Origin: Methylococcales bacterium
GTDB lineage: Bacteria > Pseudomonadota > Gammaproteobacteria > Methylococcales > Methylomonadaceae
Direction: 5' to 3'
NCBI GenBank assembly: GCA_028712795.1
Contig: JAQTPT010000001.1
Span: forward strand, 124,001 to 188,000
DNA length: 64,000 nucleotides
Below the pieces are notes generated by a model. The model was not told the origin of the DNA, made no database searches, and was given only the letters and a program-made list of their open reading frames with translations. The translations under genes were made by a program, and so were the position numbers. Numbering within the stretch: position 1 is the stretch's first letter; each line of letters starts with the position of its first letter. Of the stretch, positions 7,643-17,000 are shown in pieces.

Positions 7643-9000
7643 TGTTTGGCCTTAGTGCAGAAGTTTTGGCGGCGATCACCACCTGCCTGCGGCAGTTTCC
7701 GGACATTGTCTGGGCCAGGATTTATGGCTCACGCGCCAAGGGGAATTACCAGCGCGGCTCGGATATTGATATCGCCTTCAGCAGCTCCACCGACTGCTCG
7801 GCGGATTTGCTCGAAGCCCTCGACAACCTGCCCACTCCCTATTTGTTTGATGTGACCCATTACGAGAGCTTGAAACATGAAGGCCTGAAAGCGCATATTG
7901 AGCATGTGGGGGTGGTGTTTTATGAGCGGGGGAAGGCTGGAGGCGTGATGAAATCGGGATGGCAAACGAAAAAGCTAGGAGAGCTTATTAAACTTGAATA
8001 CGGTAAGCCATTGACAGATGAAAAGAGAAAAGCGGGAGGTAAGTATCCAGTCTATGGTGCGAATGGCGAGAAGGATAGAACGGATGAATTCTACTTTGAC
8101 AAGCCCAGCATAATTGTTGGACGAAAAGGTTCAGCAGGTGAAATCAATCTAACAGAGGAAAAGTTTTGGCCTCTTGATGTTACCTATTTTGTGAAGTTTG
8201 ACGAAAAAGAGCTTCACTTGAAGTTCCTTTATAGCCTGTTAGCCACACTAGATTTACCCAAGTTGGCAAAGGGGGTGAAGCCCGGAATTAACAGAAATGA
8301 GGTTTGTTCCATTGATGTAAAAATCCCCCCCCTCCCCGAACAGCAGCGCATCGTTGCCATTCTGGATGAGGCATTTGCAGGCATTGCCACAGCAGCAACC
8401 AATGCCGAGAAAAACCTGAACAATGCCCGTGAGCTTTTTAAAAGCACTCTGCAATCGGTCATTAAGAATGCAGGTGAGGGATGGCAAACCAAAACGTTGG
8501 GAGAGCTTATTAAACTGCAATACGGTAAGCCTTTGCCAGCTGAAAAGAGAAAAGCGGATGGTAAGCATCCAGTCTATGGTGCAAATGGAGAGAAGGACAG
8601 AACGGATGAGTTCTACTTTGATAAACCTACCATCATAGTTGGGCGTAAAGGTTCGGCAGGAGAAATCAATCTAACAGAGGAAAAGTTTTGGCCACTTGAT
8701 GTTACCTATTTCGTAGATTTTGATGAAAATGAGCTTCATTTGAAGTTTCTTTACAATTTGCTAGCCACACTAGACTTACCCAAGCTGGCAAAGGGTGTGA
8801 AGCCAGGGATTAACAGAAATGAAGTTTATTCGATTGAGGTAAAAGTACCTCCCCTTCCTGAACAGCAACGCATCACTGCCAAGCTTGAAGAGCTATCAGC
8901 CGAAACTAAGAAGCTTGAAGCCATCTACCAGCAAAAGCTAACGGCACTGGATGAGCTAAAAAAATCCCTCCTCAACCAAGCCTTTGCAGGGGAGTTGTGA
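7639..9000 (+). CDS. hsdS: Fusion of minimal nucleotidyltransferase (MNT) with type I specificity subunit HsdS
   Basis: One continuous 453-residue frame joins two proteins. Residues 1 to about 97 are an HI0073-type minimal nucleotidyltransferase: G-S-R-A-K-G (30-35), S-D-I-D-I (41-45, acidic pair D42/D44) and a third acidic residue D71. From M104 (ATG at 7948) it is a complete HsdS: target recognition domain 1, a P-P-L-P-E-Q-Q-R spacer with helical linker, a near-identical domain 2, a second P-P-L-P-E-Q-Q-R and a final helix. HsdS chooses the DNA site for methylation and cutting. M104 could still start a separate HsdS, but no stop separates the parts. The C8 run at 8325-8332 lies between the domains. 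A loss of the MNT stop codon would explain the fusion. Confidence 0.85.
   Translation: MMFGLSAEVLAAITTCLRQFPDIVWARIYGSRAKGNYQRGSDIDIAFSSSTDCSADLLEALDNLPTPYLFDVTHYESLKHEGLKAHIEHVGVVFYERGKAGGVMKSGWQTKKLGELIKLEYGKPLTDEKRKAGGKYPVYGANGEKDRTDEFYFDKPSIIVGRKGSAGEINLTEEKFWPLDVTYFVKFDEKELHLKFLYSLLATLDLPKLAKGVKPGINRNEVCSIDVKIPPLPEQQRIVAILDEAFAGIATAATNAEKNLNNARELFKSTLQSVIKNAGEGWQTKTLGELIKLQYGKPLPAEKRKADGKHPVYGANGEKDRTDEFYFDKPTIIVGRKGSAGEINLTEEKFWPLDVTYFVDFDENELHLKFLYNLLATLDLPKLAKGVKPGINRNEVYSIEVKVPPLPEQQRITAKLEELSAETKKLEAIYQQKLTALDELKKSLLNQAFAGEL
7956..8874 (+). repeat. Direct repeat pair encoding the two HsdS recognition domains
   Basis: Bases 7956-8352 and 8478-8874 are the same sequence offset by exactly 522 bp, with no insertion or deletion and, by eye, about 85-90% identity. 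Both begin GGGATGGCAAAC and end in the codons for E-Q-Q-R-I. Differences are mostly third-position changes, so both copies have been kept under protein-level selection after the duplication. Confidence 0.85.
8325..8332 (+). repeat. C8 homopolymer inside hsdS
   Basis: A run of eight C residues, then T and CCCC, encodes part of I-P-P-L-P-E at the end of recognition domain 1. The matching place in the second copy (around 8850) is interrupted (ACCTCCCCTTCC). Slippage of one base would end the protein after the first recognition domain. Confidence 0.7.
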
Positions 9001-10418
9001 TGGTGACACTCGAAACATTAAATCAATGGTTAAGCGCGCCATCTGAAAACGAGAATTTAGAATTCAAAGAAGCCAAACAGCAATTTGATAGCACAAAACT
9101 GATGCGCTATTGTGTGGCGTTGGCAAATGAAAAAGGCGGTTATTTAGTCTTCGGTGTTACTGATAAGGCTCCGCGCCGTGTTGTTGGCACACAAGCTTTT
9201 TCGACAACCGCCGAACTGAACAAAATCAAAGAGCAGATTGTTCAAAAATTGCGGATTCGAGTGGAAACGACCGAACTTAATCACGCGCATGGCCGGGTAT
9301 TGGTGTTTGAAATTCCTTCCAGACCCGATGGTCAGGCGCTCGATTTTGATGGCGCGTATTTGATGCGGGCGGGTGAAGGTTTAATGCCCATGACTCCCGA
9401 TCAATTGCGTCGCATTTTTGCAGAAGGTCAGCCTGATTGGTTTTCGCAATATGCCAAAGAAAATGCTAGCGCTGATGAGGTGGTTGCGTTACTCGATACG
9501 CAAACTTACTTTGATTTACTTAAATTGCCGTATCCAACAACACGCGAGGGCGTATTAGAAAGGCTTTCGGATGGACGCTTAATTGTAAAAGTTGCGGATG
9601 GGTGGGCAATTACTAATTTAGCGGCGATTTTATTAGCAAAAAAACTTGATGCGTTCTCCAGCACATTAGCCCGAAAAGCGCCGCGTATTGTTATTTACGA
9701 GGGCGTTAATAAATTACAAACCCGTGAGGATAAAACGGGTAACAAAGGTTATGCGGTTGGTTTTGAAGGCTTAGTCGATTTTGTACATTCAGCCGCGCCT
9801 CAAAATCGTAGCATCGAACAAGTTGTGCGCGAAGAAGTAAAAATGTTTCCAAAACAGGCGCTGCGTGAGTTAATTGCGAATGCGCTGGTGCATCAAGATT
9901 TTTTAGCGTCTGGCGCGTCGGTGATGATTGAAATGTATGGTGACCGTGTTGAAATCTCAAATGCGGGTAAACCGCCTATCAGCGTAGAGCGATTCATAGA
10001 CGAATACCGGTCAAGAAATGAACGGTTGGCTGATTTAATGCGGCGATTAGGCATTTGTGAAGAAAAAGGCAGTGGTATTGATAAAGTGGTCGAAGCAGCA
10101 GAAGTCTATCAATTACCTGCGCCCGATTTTCGTGTGGGTGAATTTCGGACCACCGCCGTATTATTTGCCCATCAAGATTTTTCGGTGATGAGCAAAGCAG
10201 ACAGAATCCGGGCTTGTTATCAACATTGCTGTTTGATGTATGTGAGCAATAAGCGAATGTCTAACCAGTCATTAAGAGAACGATTTGGCGGTTCTGAATC
10301 AAAGGCGGCAACGGTATCATTAGTTATCGGTGCAACAAAAGAGGCCGGTTTAATCAAAGCGGATGAATCAGAAACAAATTCGACACGTTATGCACGTTAT
10401 TTGCCTTACTGGGCATAA
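9000..10418 (+). CDS. AlbA_2 (Schlafen-type) domain protein with GHKL-like ATPase segment
   Basis: The protein of about 472 residues starts with an AlbA_2 domain (E-N-L-E-F-K-E-A-K near residue 18, then L-A-N-E-K-G-G-Y-L-V-F-G-V). Its C-terminal half has an ATP-binding, GHKL-like segment: A-L-R-E-L-I-A-N-A-L-V-H-Q-D-F (about 285-300) and, later, G-S-G-I-D-K-V-V-E-A. Such proteins are often called transcriptional regulators or RNA-binding ATPases and commonly sit inside type I restriction loci, though their role there is unsettled. The ATG overlaps the hsdS stop (TGATG at 8998-9002), indicating translational coupling; a GTG at 8997 is an alternative. A winged-helix tail is likely. Confidence 0.85.
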   Translation: MVTLETLNQWLSAPSENENLEFKEAKQQFDSTKLMRYCVALANEKGGYLVFGVTDKAPRRVVGTQAFSTTAELNKIKEQIVQKLRIRVETTELNHAHGRVLVFEIPSRPDGQALDFDGAYLMRAGEGLMPMTPDQLRRIFAEGQPDWFSQYAKENASADEVVALLDTQTYFDLLKLPYPTTREGVLERLSDGRLIVKVADGWAITNLAAILLAKKLDAFSSTLARKAPRIVIYEGVNKLQTREDKTGNKGYAVGFEGLVDFVHSAAPQNRSIEQVVREEVKMFPKQALRELIANALVHQDFLASGASVMIEMYGDRVEISNAGKPPISVERFIDEYRSRNERLADLMRRLGICEEKGSGIDKVVEAAEVYQLPAPDFRVGEFRTTAVLFAHQDFSVMSKADRIRACYQHCCLMYVSNKRMSNQSLRERFGGSESKAATVSLVIGATKEAGLIKADESETNSTRYARYLPYWA

Positions 10419-10606
10419 TGGAAAGTGCTTTAACACAAAACAAAAATAATGTTTTTTTAAAACAAAAAACAATAAAAATCATACTATTAAGTGCTTTAAA
10501 GCAAAAATAAATCATAATGAACGAAGCCGAAGTCACTTCGTGCTATTTGACTAAATCGAACGATTTGATTAAATTTATCCTATGCGACTAAATAGAGGAT
10601 TAAGAC
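10419..10606 (+). promoter_or_regulatory. AT-rich control region of the Phd-PIN module
   Basis: This A/T-rich gap contains AAGTGCTTTAA twice (10423-10433 and 10489-10499) and an inverted repeat AAATCG-AA-CGATTT at 10553-10566, 41 bp before the antitoxin start. Phd/YefM antitoxins usually repress their own operon by binding such palindromes, so this is a candidate operator. It also holds a copy of the first five hsdR codons at 10517. Confidence 0.5.
10517..10531 (+). repeat. Copy of the hsdR start, left flank of the toxin-antitoxin module
   Basis: ATGAACGAAGCCGAA differs by one base from the real hsdR start ATGAACGAAGCTGAA at 11334-11348. The pair brackets the Phd-PIN genes as a 15-bp imperfect direct repeat 817 bp apart. 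It probably marks where the module was inserted. Confidence 0.55.
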
Positions 10607-10858
10607 ATGCAAACCTATACTGCAAATGAAGCCAAAACCCGGTTTGGCGAATTTCTTGACCGGGTTCAGCGGGAGCCGGTTCGCGTGATGCGCCATGACC
10701 GGGTGGCGGGATTCATGGTAAGCGCCCAGGATTACGAGGCGATGCGGGCTTTTTATGCCGATCGATTGTTGAAAACGATGGACAATACCGCCGAAGCCGC
10801 TACGCGAGCCGGATTAACGCCTGAGAAACTGGCTGAGTTGTTGGCGGATGAGAGTTGA
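10607..10858 (+). CDS. Type II antitoxin, Phd/YefM family
   Basis: The 83-residue protein has the Phd/YefM N-terminal DNA-binding fold (T-A-N-E-A-K-T-R-F-G-E-F-L-D-R-V) and V-S-A-Q-D-Y-E-A-M in the middle, with a less ordered C-terminal tail expected to wrap the toxin. It would neutralise the PIN-domain protein encoded 8 bp downstream and repress the shared promoter. The start is preceded by AGAGGA. Length is normal for the family. The pair sits between two restriction-operon genes, where it could stabilise the locus. Confidence 0.9.
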   Translation: MQTYTANEAKTRFGEFLDRVQREPVRVMRHDRVAGFMVSAQDYEAMRAFYADRLLKTMDNTAEAATRAGLTPEKLAELLADES

Positions 10859-10865
10859 ATAAGCA

Positions 10866-11318
10866 GTGAATCCTTGCGGGCCTTCTGTCGTTATTGACTC
10901 CAATGTCTGGATTAGCGGCTTGCTAACGAAGGAAGGTGCGCCAGCTCAACTGACAAGACAAGTGGTCAGGCGCGGCCAGCCAGTATTAACTCTGGAGACA
11001 TTTGAAGAACTCAAGCAGCGGCTCTGGAAGCCAAAGTTCGACCGCTATGTGTCGATGGAGGATCGAAAGCAGCTCTTGCACGATCTTGACGCGCTGGCAT
11101 TTTGGGTTGAGGTCACAAAAACATTCCCGGCGCAGGCCTTCTGCCGCGATCCGGAGGATGACAAGTTTATTCATGCGGCGCTGGCGGCGGGCGCTGACTG
11201 GCTGGTGACAGGCGACAAAGATTTGTTGGTCTTGTCCGAAAACCTGTTGTCTGCTGGCGTGCGGATTATCTCTCCAGCCGATGCCTTGCAATTACCCGAA
11301 TTCACGCCACGGCTTTAG
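10866..11318 (+). CDS. PIN-domain ribonuclease toxin (COG1569-like)
   Basis: The 150-residue protein shows the PIN nuclease pattern: V-V-I-D-S-N-V-W-I-S-G-L-L at residues 8-20 carries the first acidic residue, E at about 47 lies in L-E-T-F-E-E-L, and the C-terminal acidic pair is in D-P-E-D-D-K-F plus T-G-D-K-D-L. These coordinate Mg2+ for RNA cleavage. It starts with GTG, 8 bp after the Phd-like antitoxin, the expected order for this toxin-antitoxin type. It ends 15 bp before hsdR. RNA target unknown. Confidence 0.9.
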   Translation: MNPCGPSVVIDSNVWISGLLTKEGAPAQLTRQVVRRGQPVLTLETFEELKQRLWKPKFDRYVSMEDRKQLLHDLDALAFWVEVTKTFPAQAFCRDPEDDKFIHAALAAGADWLVTGDKDLLVLSENLLSAGVRIISPADALQLPEFTPRL

Positions 11319-11333
11319 CCTGCAATTACGCCC

Positions 11334-13730
11334 ATGAACGAAGCTGAAACCCGCGCCGAATTGATAGACCCCAAGCTGACAGCCAGCGGTTGGGGCGTGG
11401 TGGAAGGTTCAAAAGTTTTGCGGGAGTTTCACATCACCGCAGGTAAAATCCAGACGGGCGGCACACGGGCAAAACCCATGATTGCCGATTACATTCTGGT
11501 CTACAAAAACCGCAAGATTGGTGTTATCGAAGCCAAAAGTGTGAGCCAAGAAGTTGGCGAAGGCGTAGCGCAAGCCAAGACCTACGCCGGAAAACTGCAA
11601 ATTGACACCACCTACGCCAGCAACGGCAAGGAAATTTACCAAATTTCCATGACTTCAGGTCATGAAGGGCTTGTTACCGCTTTTCCCACCCCTGATGAGC
11701 TTTGGCAACTTACCTTTTCCGATCAGAACGGCTGGAAAGACAAATTTGATGCCGTCCCTTTTGAAAGCGTCGGCGGCACCAAAGGCGTTCGCTATTATCA
11801 GGAAATCGCCGTTGCCAGCACCCTCAACGCCATTGCCGAAGAGAAGCAACGCATCCTGCTAACGATGGCAACCGGCACGGGTAAAACCTTCGTCGCCTTT
11901 CAGATTGCATGGAAACTGTTTCAAACCCGCTGGAATCTGAAACGTGATGGTTCACGCCGTCCAAGAATCCTGTTTCTGGCCGACAGGAACATTCTGGCAG
12001 ACCAAGCCTACAACTCGTTTTCAGTTTTCCCCGAAGATGCGCTGGTGAGGATTACCCCGAAGGAAATTAGCAAGAGGGGAAGCGTGCCTACCAATGGCAG
12101 CATCTTCTTCACCATTTTTCAGACCTTCATGAGCGGCAAGGACAACGCGTCCTATTTTGGCGATTATCCAGCCGACTATTTCGACTTCATCATCATTGAC
12201 GAATGCCACCGTGGCGGAGCGAATGACGAAAGCAACTGGCGAGGCATTCTTGAATATTTTTCTCCTGCGGTTCAGCTTGGTCTGACTGCCACGCCCAAGC
12301 GTATTGATAACGTGGACACCTACAAATATTTTGGCGAACCAGTTTATACCTACTCGTTGAAAGAAGGCGTCAATGATGGTTTTTTGACCCCGTTCAAGGT
12401 CAAGCGGATCAAGACTACGCTGGATGACTACATCTACACCTCGGACGACAAAATCATTGAGGGTGAAATAGAGGAAGGCAAGGTTTACGAAGAGGCAGAC
12501 TTCAACCGCATCATTGAAATCAAGGAGCGAGAAGCCAAACGGGTACGGATTTTTATGGATTTAATTGACAGACAAGAAAAAACCCTGGTTTTCTGCGCCA
12601 ACCAAGCCCATGCGGCAGCAGTACGGGATTTGATTAACCAGTATAGCCAGAGCAAAGACCCCAACTATTGTGTGAGGGTGACTGCCAATGATGGCGAGAT
12701 TGGCGAGCAGTATCTTCGTGAGTTTCAGGACAACGAAAAATCTATCCCCACTATTCTGACCACCTCGCAAAAACTTTCCACAGGTGTGGATGCACGCAAC
12801 ATCAGAAATATCGTGTTGATGCGGGTCGTGAACTCAATGATTGAGTTTAAGCAGATTATCGGGCGTGGCACACGGCTGTTTGATGGCAAGGAATATTTCA
12901 CGATTTACGACTTCGTGGATGCTTATCATCACTTTGCCGATCCTGATTGGGACGGCGAGCCGATAGAGCCGGAGATTTTCAGCAAGTGTAGCCAAGACCC
13001 TTGCGTATGCGAGAAAAAACTGCCGCAACCTTGTCCTTTATGCGGCAAGCAGCCCTGTGTGTGCATTAAAGAACTGCCGCCACCTTGTTATATCTGCGGC
13101 CAAGACCCTTGCGTATGCAAAAAGAAAGTCAAAATCAAGCTGCGTGACGGCAAGGAGCGTGAGATTCAACATATAATTTCTACGTCTTTCTGGGGCGCCG
13201 ATGGCAGGCCAATTTCCGTTGAAGAGTTCCTAAACAACCTCTATGGAGCGTTGCCTTCCTATTTTAAAAATGAGGATGAGTTGCGTCAGATTTGGTCAAA
13301 CCCAATCACCCGCAAAGCGCTGCTGGATAAACTTGCCGATGCGGGTTACGGGCAGTCAGAACTGGCCGAACTGCAAAAGCTGGTTGCTGCCGAGAAGAGC
13401 GATTTATTTGACGTGCTGGAATACACCTCTTTCAATATCAAGCCCATGACAAGGGAAGGCAGGGCTATACAGGCAAAGCCCCGAATCCTTTACGGATTGA
13501 GTTTGGAACATAGGGAGTTTCTTGAATTCGTCCTGTTCAAATACATAGACACAGGTTTTGAAGAGCTGGACCAGTCCAGACTGCCAAATCTGATTGACCT
13601 GAAATATCATTCAATGACCGATGCAGCGGAAGCCCTCGGTGGCGTAGATGAAATCAGAAACCTGTTTTTTGGCTTCCAGAAACACTTGTATGAAAAGTCG
13701 GATGTAATATTGCCAAACTTGAACTCATAA
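11334..13730 (+). CDS. hsdR: Type I restriction endonuclease subunit HsdR (EcoEI-like)
   Basis: The 798-residue protein is the DNA-translocating nuclease of the type I complex. The N-terminal nuclease part shows D52, E66 and K68 in A-D-Y...I-E-A-K. The SF2 motor has Walker A M-A-T-G-T-G-K-T (about 177-184), a DECH box near 289 and G-R-G-T-R-L-F near 509. A cysteine-rich insert (about 552-598) repeats P-C-V-C three times with C-x-x-C spacing, a probable zinc-binding element known in shorter form from relatives. An EcoEI-type C-terminal domain follows. It appears full length. Without an intact HsdM its activity is doubtful. It lies 15 bp after the PIN gene. Confidence 0.95.
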   Translation: MNEAETRAELIDPKLTASGWGVVEGSKVLREFHITAGKIQTGGTRAKPMIADYILVYKNRKIGVIEAKSVSQEVGEGVAQAKTYAGKLQIDTTYASNGKEIYQISMTSGHEGLVTAFPTPDELWQLTFSDQNGWKDKFDAVPFESVGGTKGVRYYQEIAVASTLNAIAEEKQRILLTMATGTGKTFVAFQIAWKLFQTRWNLKRDGSRRPRILFLADRNILADQAYNSFSVFPEDALVRITPKEISKRGSVPTNGSIFFTIFQTFMSGKDNASYFGDYPADYFDFIIIDECHRGGANDESNWRGILEYFSPAVQLGLTATPKRIDNVDTYKYFGEPVYTYSLKEGVNDGFLTPFKVKRIKTTLDDYIYTSDDKIIEGEIEEGKVYEEADFNRIIEIKEREAKRVRIFMDLIDRQEKTLVFCANQAHAAAVRDLINQYSQSKDPNYCVRVTANDGEIGEQYLREFQDNEKSIPTILTTSQKLSTGVDARNIRNIVLMRVVNSMIEFKQIIGRGTRLFDGKEYFTIYDFVDAYHHFADPDWDGEPIEPEIFSKCSQDPCVCEKKLPQPCPLCGKQPCVCIKELPPPCYICGQDPCVCKKKVKIKLRDGKEREIQHIISTSFWGADGRPISVEEFLNNLYGALPSYFKNEDELRQIWSNPITRKALLDKLADAGYGQSELAELQKLVAAEKSDLFDVLEYTSFNIKPMTREGRAIQAKPRILYGLSLEHREFLEFVLFKYIDTGFEELDQSRLPNLIDLKYHSMTDAAEALGGVDEIRNLFFGFQKHLYEKSDVILPNLNS

Positions 13731-14087
13731 AACCAACAAGGCGCAATATGCAAAAAACTGTTTTAATTGCGATTGTTATTGGCGGGTAGCTGTAAAAAAT
13801 ATGACTTTTACTTGCGCATTTTAGAGGTGGCGGATGTTGCAACACGCAAATTTTTCCAGCGACCAGGAATCATGGTAACCCGCATGACGGGAAAGCTCAA
13901 AACGCGGTGGCGAATAATGCGGTGGATTAGAGGCGTTATTGCTCTAAGCGTTCAGATGGGTGGGGATAATTAATAAAGTTGCCCGATTTTTGGTAGTTGG
14001 CAGAAAGATCAAAAGCTGTTCATCTTCAAAAAGAGTATCCCAAAGCAATGTATTGTTAAAACTGGCACCCACTCCGCACCGAAAAAA
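13731..14087. other. Intergenic stretch between hsdR and the oxoprolinase gene
   Basis: The two flanking genes converge here. Plus-strand frames are short, arginine- and tryptophan-rich and start without ribosome sites, so I call no gene. No clear terminator hairpin was found by eye. Confidence 0.4.
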
Positions 14088-17000
14088 CTACTCATCAACG
14101 ATTCCAAACCCGCCCCCGCCGGGTGTTTCAATCTGTATAGCATCACCTGTTTGCACTTCAACTCCGGCACAGGCAGTGAGCATTTCGACTTCACCATTGT
14201 TGCGGATCACCTTATTCACGCCTAGTTTTCCTGGCTTGCCGCCGTTGATTCCGAACGGCGGTATGCTTCGATGGCTGGAGAGGATACCGGCACTCATCGG
14301 CTCCAGGAATTTGATGCGGCGAACCACGCCGTCGCCACCTTGGTAGCGTCCTGCTCCGCCGCTGCCTTTTCGAATGGAAAATTCTTGCAGCAGTACCGGA
14401 AAACGCAATTCAAGCACTTCCGGGTCAGTGATACGCGAGTTGGTCATGTGCGTATGCACGGCATCGCAGCCGTCGAAACCATCGCCAGCTCCGGCTCCGC
14501 CGCAAATAGTTTCATAATATTGATAGCGGTCATTGCCGAAGGTGAAATTGTTCATCGTACCTTGAGAGGCGGCCAAAATGCCCAATGCACCGAACAAAGC
14601 GTCGACAACATACTGCGAGGTTTCGACGTTGCCTGCGACCACTGCCGCCGGATAGCGGGGATTGAGCAGCGAACCATCCGGTATTATGACCTCCAATGGC
14701 CTCATGCAACCGGCGTTGAGCGGAATGTCGTCCTGCACCAGCGTTCTGAATACATACAGCACCGCCGCCTTGCACACCGCCGCCGGGGCGTTGAAATTGT
14801 TCGGCAATTGCCGGGAAGTGCCGCTGAAATCGATACGGGCGCGGCGCTTCTCACGATCAACAGTAATCGCAACGGCGATTTTCGCGCCGTCGTCCATTGC
14901 ATACTCGAAAGCGCCATCGGATAACTTGGCAATTGCTGAACGCACACAGGCTTCGGCATTGTCCTGCACGAATTGCATATAAGCCTGCACCACAGGTAAG
15001 GAATAACTTGCCACCATGTGCAGCAGTTCCTGCGCGCCTTTCTTGTTGGCGGCGATTTGCGCCTGCAGGTCAGCGAGATTTTGTTCTGGATTGCGCGCAG
15101 GGTAGGCCCCAGAACCCAGCCAGGCTCGTAATGTTGCTTCCTGAAAATGGCCTTTGCCGACGATTTTCAGACCCTCGCTAATCACGCCTTCCTCTTCAAT
15201 ATGACGGCTGTTGGCCGGCATTGAACCGGGCGAAATGCCACCAACATCGGCATGATGGCCGCGCGAAGCGGTAAAAAACAGCAATTCCTTACCTTGCTCT
15301 GCAAACACGGGTGTTACCACGGTAATATCCGGCAAATGCGTGCCACCCGCATAGGGCGAATTGAGCAGATAGACATCGCCGGGTTGCAGACTGGCGGCGT
15401 ATTTGCGCAATAGCGCTTTTACGCTTTCGCCCATTGAGCCTAAATGCACCGGAATATGCGGCGCATTGGCGATCAGTTGGCCGCCGGCATCGAAAAGTGC
15501 ACAGGAGAAATCCAGGCGTTCCTTGATATTGACGGAATGCGCGGTGTTTTGCAACACAAAGCCCATTTGTTCGGCGATGGACATGAACAGTTTGTTGAAT
15601 ATTTCCAGCAAAACTGGGTCGGCGCGGGTTCCAGCGGCGAACGCTCGTTGCAACGGCAGCGCTCGCTTTAGCAGCACATTGCCGTCAGTTTGCAATTCGC
15701 CTTGCCAGCCGGGTTCGATGACGATGGTCGAAGTCGGCTCGACGATAATCGCAGGGCCTGCGATTCGTTGTTGAATAGGCAAATTTTCACGACGGTAGAC
15801 TGGCGTGTCATGCCAAGCGTCGTTACTGAACATGCGAGTCAGCAATTCCGGCTGTCCTGTGCAGTTTTGAGAGGCGGCATTCATGGCATTTAGTGCGAGG
15901 GCTTCGCTGCCGATACATTCGACTATCGCCGTTTCGACCAGCAACTGCCGCTTGTCATAACAAAACCCGAAACGTTGCCGGTATTGTCGCTGAAATTCGG
16001 CAAGCATCGTTTCTTTACCGCTAAAATCAACGGGCAAGCTGCTGTCGGTCCCCTGAAAGCGTAACAACAACCGCCATACTGATTTTATCTGCAAGTTCGT
16101 TAAACCTTGCGCTTGCAAGACTAAGCGGCCTTGCTCTTCGAGGTTTTGCAGACACTCGCGCAAACTGCTTTCGCTGATGGTTTCCCAAAGCATTTCCAGC
16201 GCCTGTTCCCTAAGCACGCGAAAATCCGCCAAGCCCATGCCGTAGGCTGACAACACGCCGGCCAAGGGATGCAGCAAAACCGTTTGCATCCCTAGTCGAT
16301 CGGCGATTTTGCAGGCGTGCTGTCCGCCCGCCGCTCCGTAACAGCACAAGGCGTATTCGGCGACGTTATAGCCCTTTTGCACGGAAATTTTCTTGATCGC
16401 CGCCGCCATGTTTTCGACAGCAATGTTCAGGAAGCCTTCTGCGGCTTCTTCCGGGGTGCGGCTATCACCGCTTCGCACCTGGATACGTGCAGCTAACTCG
16501 TTGAACAAAAAAGTGACACAATCAGCATCTGGCGGCAAATCGCCGTCCGGTCCAAATACTGCCGGAAACAGCGGCAATTTGCCGAGCATCAAATTGGCAT
16601 CGGTAACTGTCAGCGGCCCTCCGCGCCGGTAACAGGCCGGGCCGGGGTTCGCGCCCGCCGATTCAGGGCCAACACGGTAGCGGCTGCCGTCGAAAGTCAG
16701 GATCGAACCGCCGCCCGCCGCCACCGTGTGAATAGCCATCATCGGGGCGCGCATTCTGACGCCGGCAACTTCAGTTTCGAAACTGCGCTCCAATTCCCCT
16801 GCGTAATGGGCGACATCGGTGGACGTGCCGCCCATGTCGAAAGCGATGATTTTATGCAAACCGGCCCGTTGCGCCACCGCCACCGCGCCAACGATGCCGC
16901 CCGCCGGTCCCGAAAGGATGCTGTCTTTGCCTTGAAAGGCATGTGCGTCGACCAAGCCACCATTTGATTGCATAAAAAACAGGCGCGGTTGCCGCGCATC

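Noticed and set aside
7956-8874. Invertible HsdS shufflon
   Set aside because: The two copies are in the same orientation, so inversion between them is not possible; deletion or slippage is.
14271-14924. Plus-strand 217-residue frame
   Set aside because: Antisense to the HyuB part of the oxoprolinase, whose sequence is clearly conserved.
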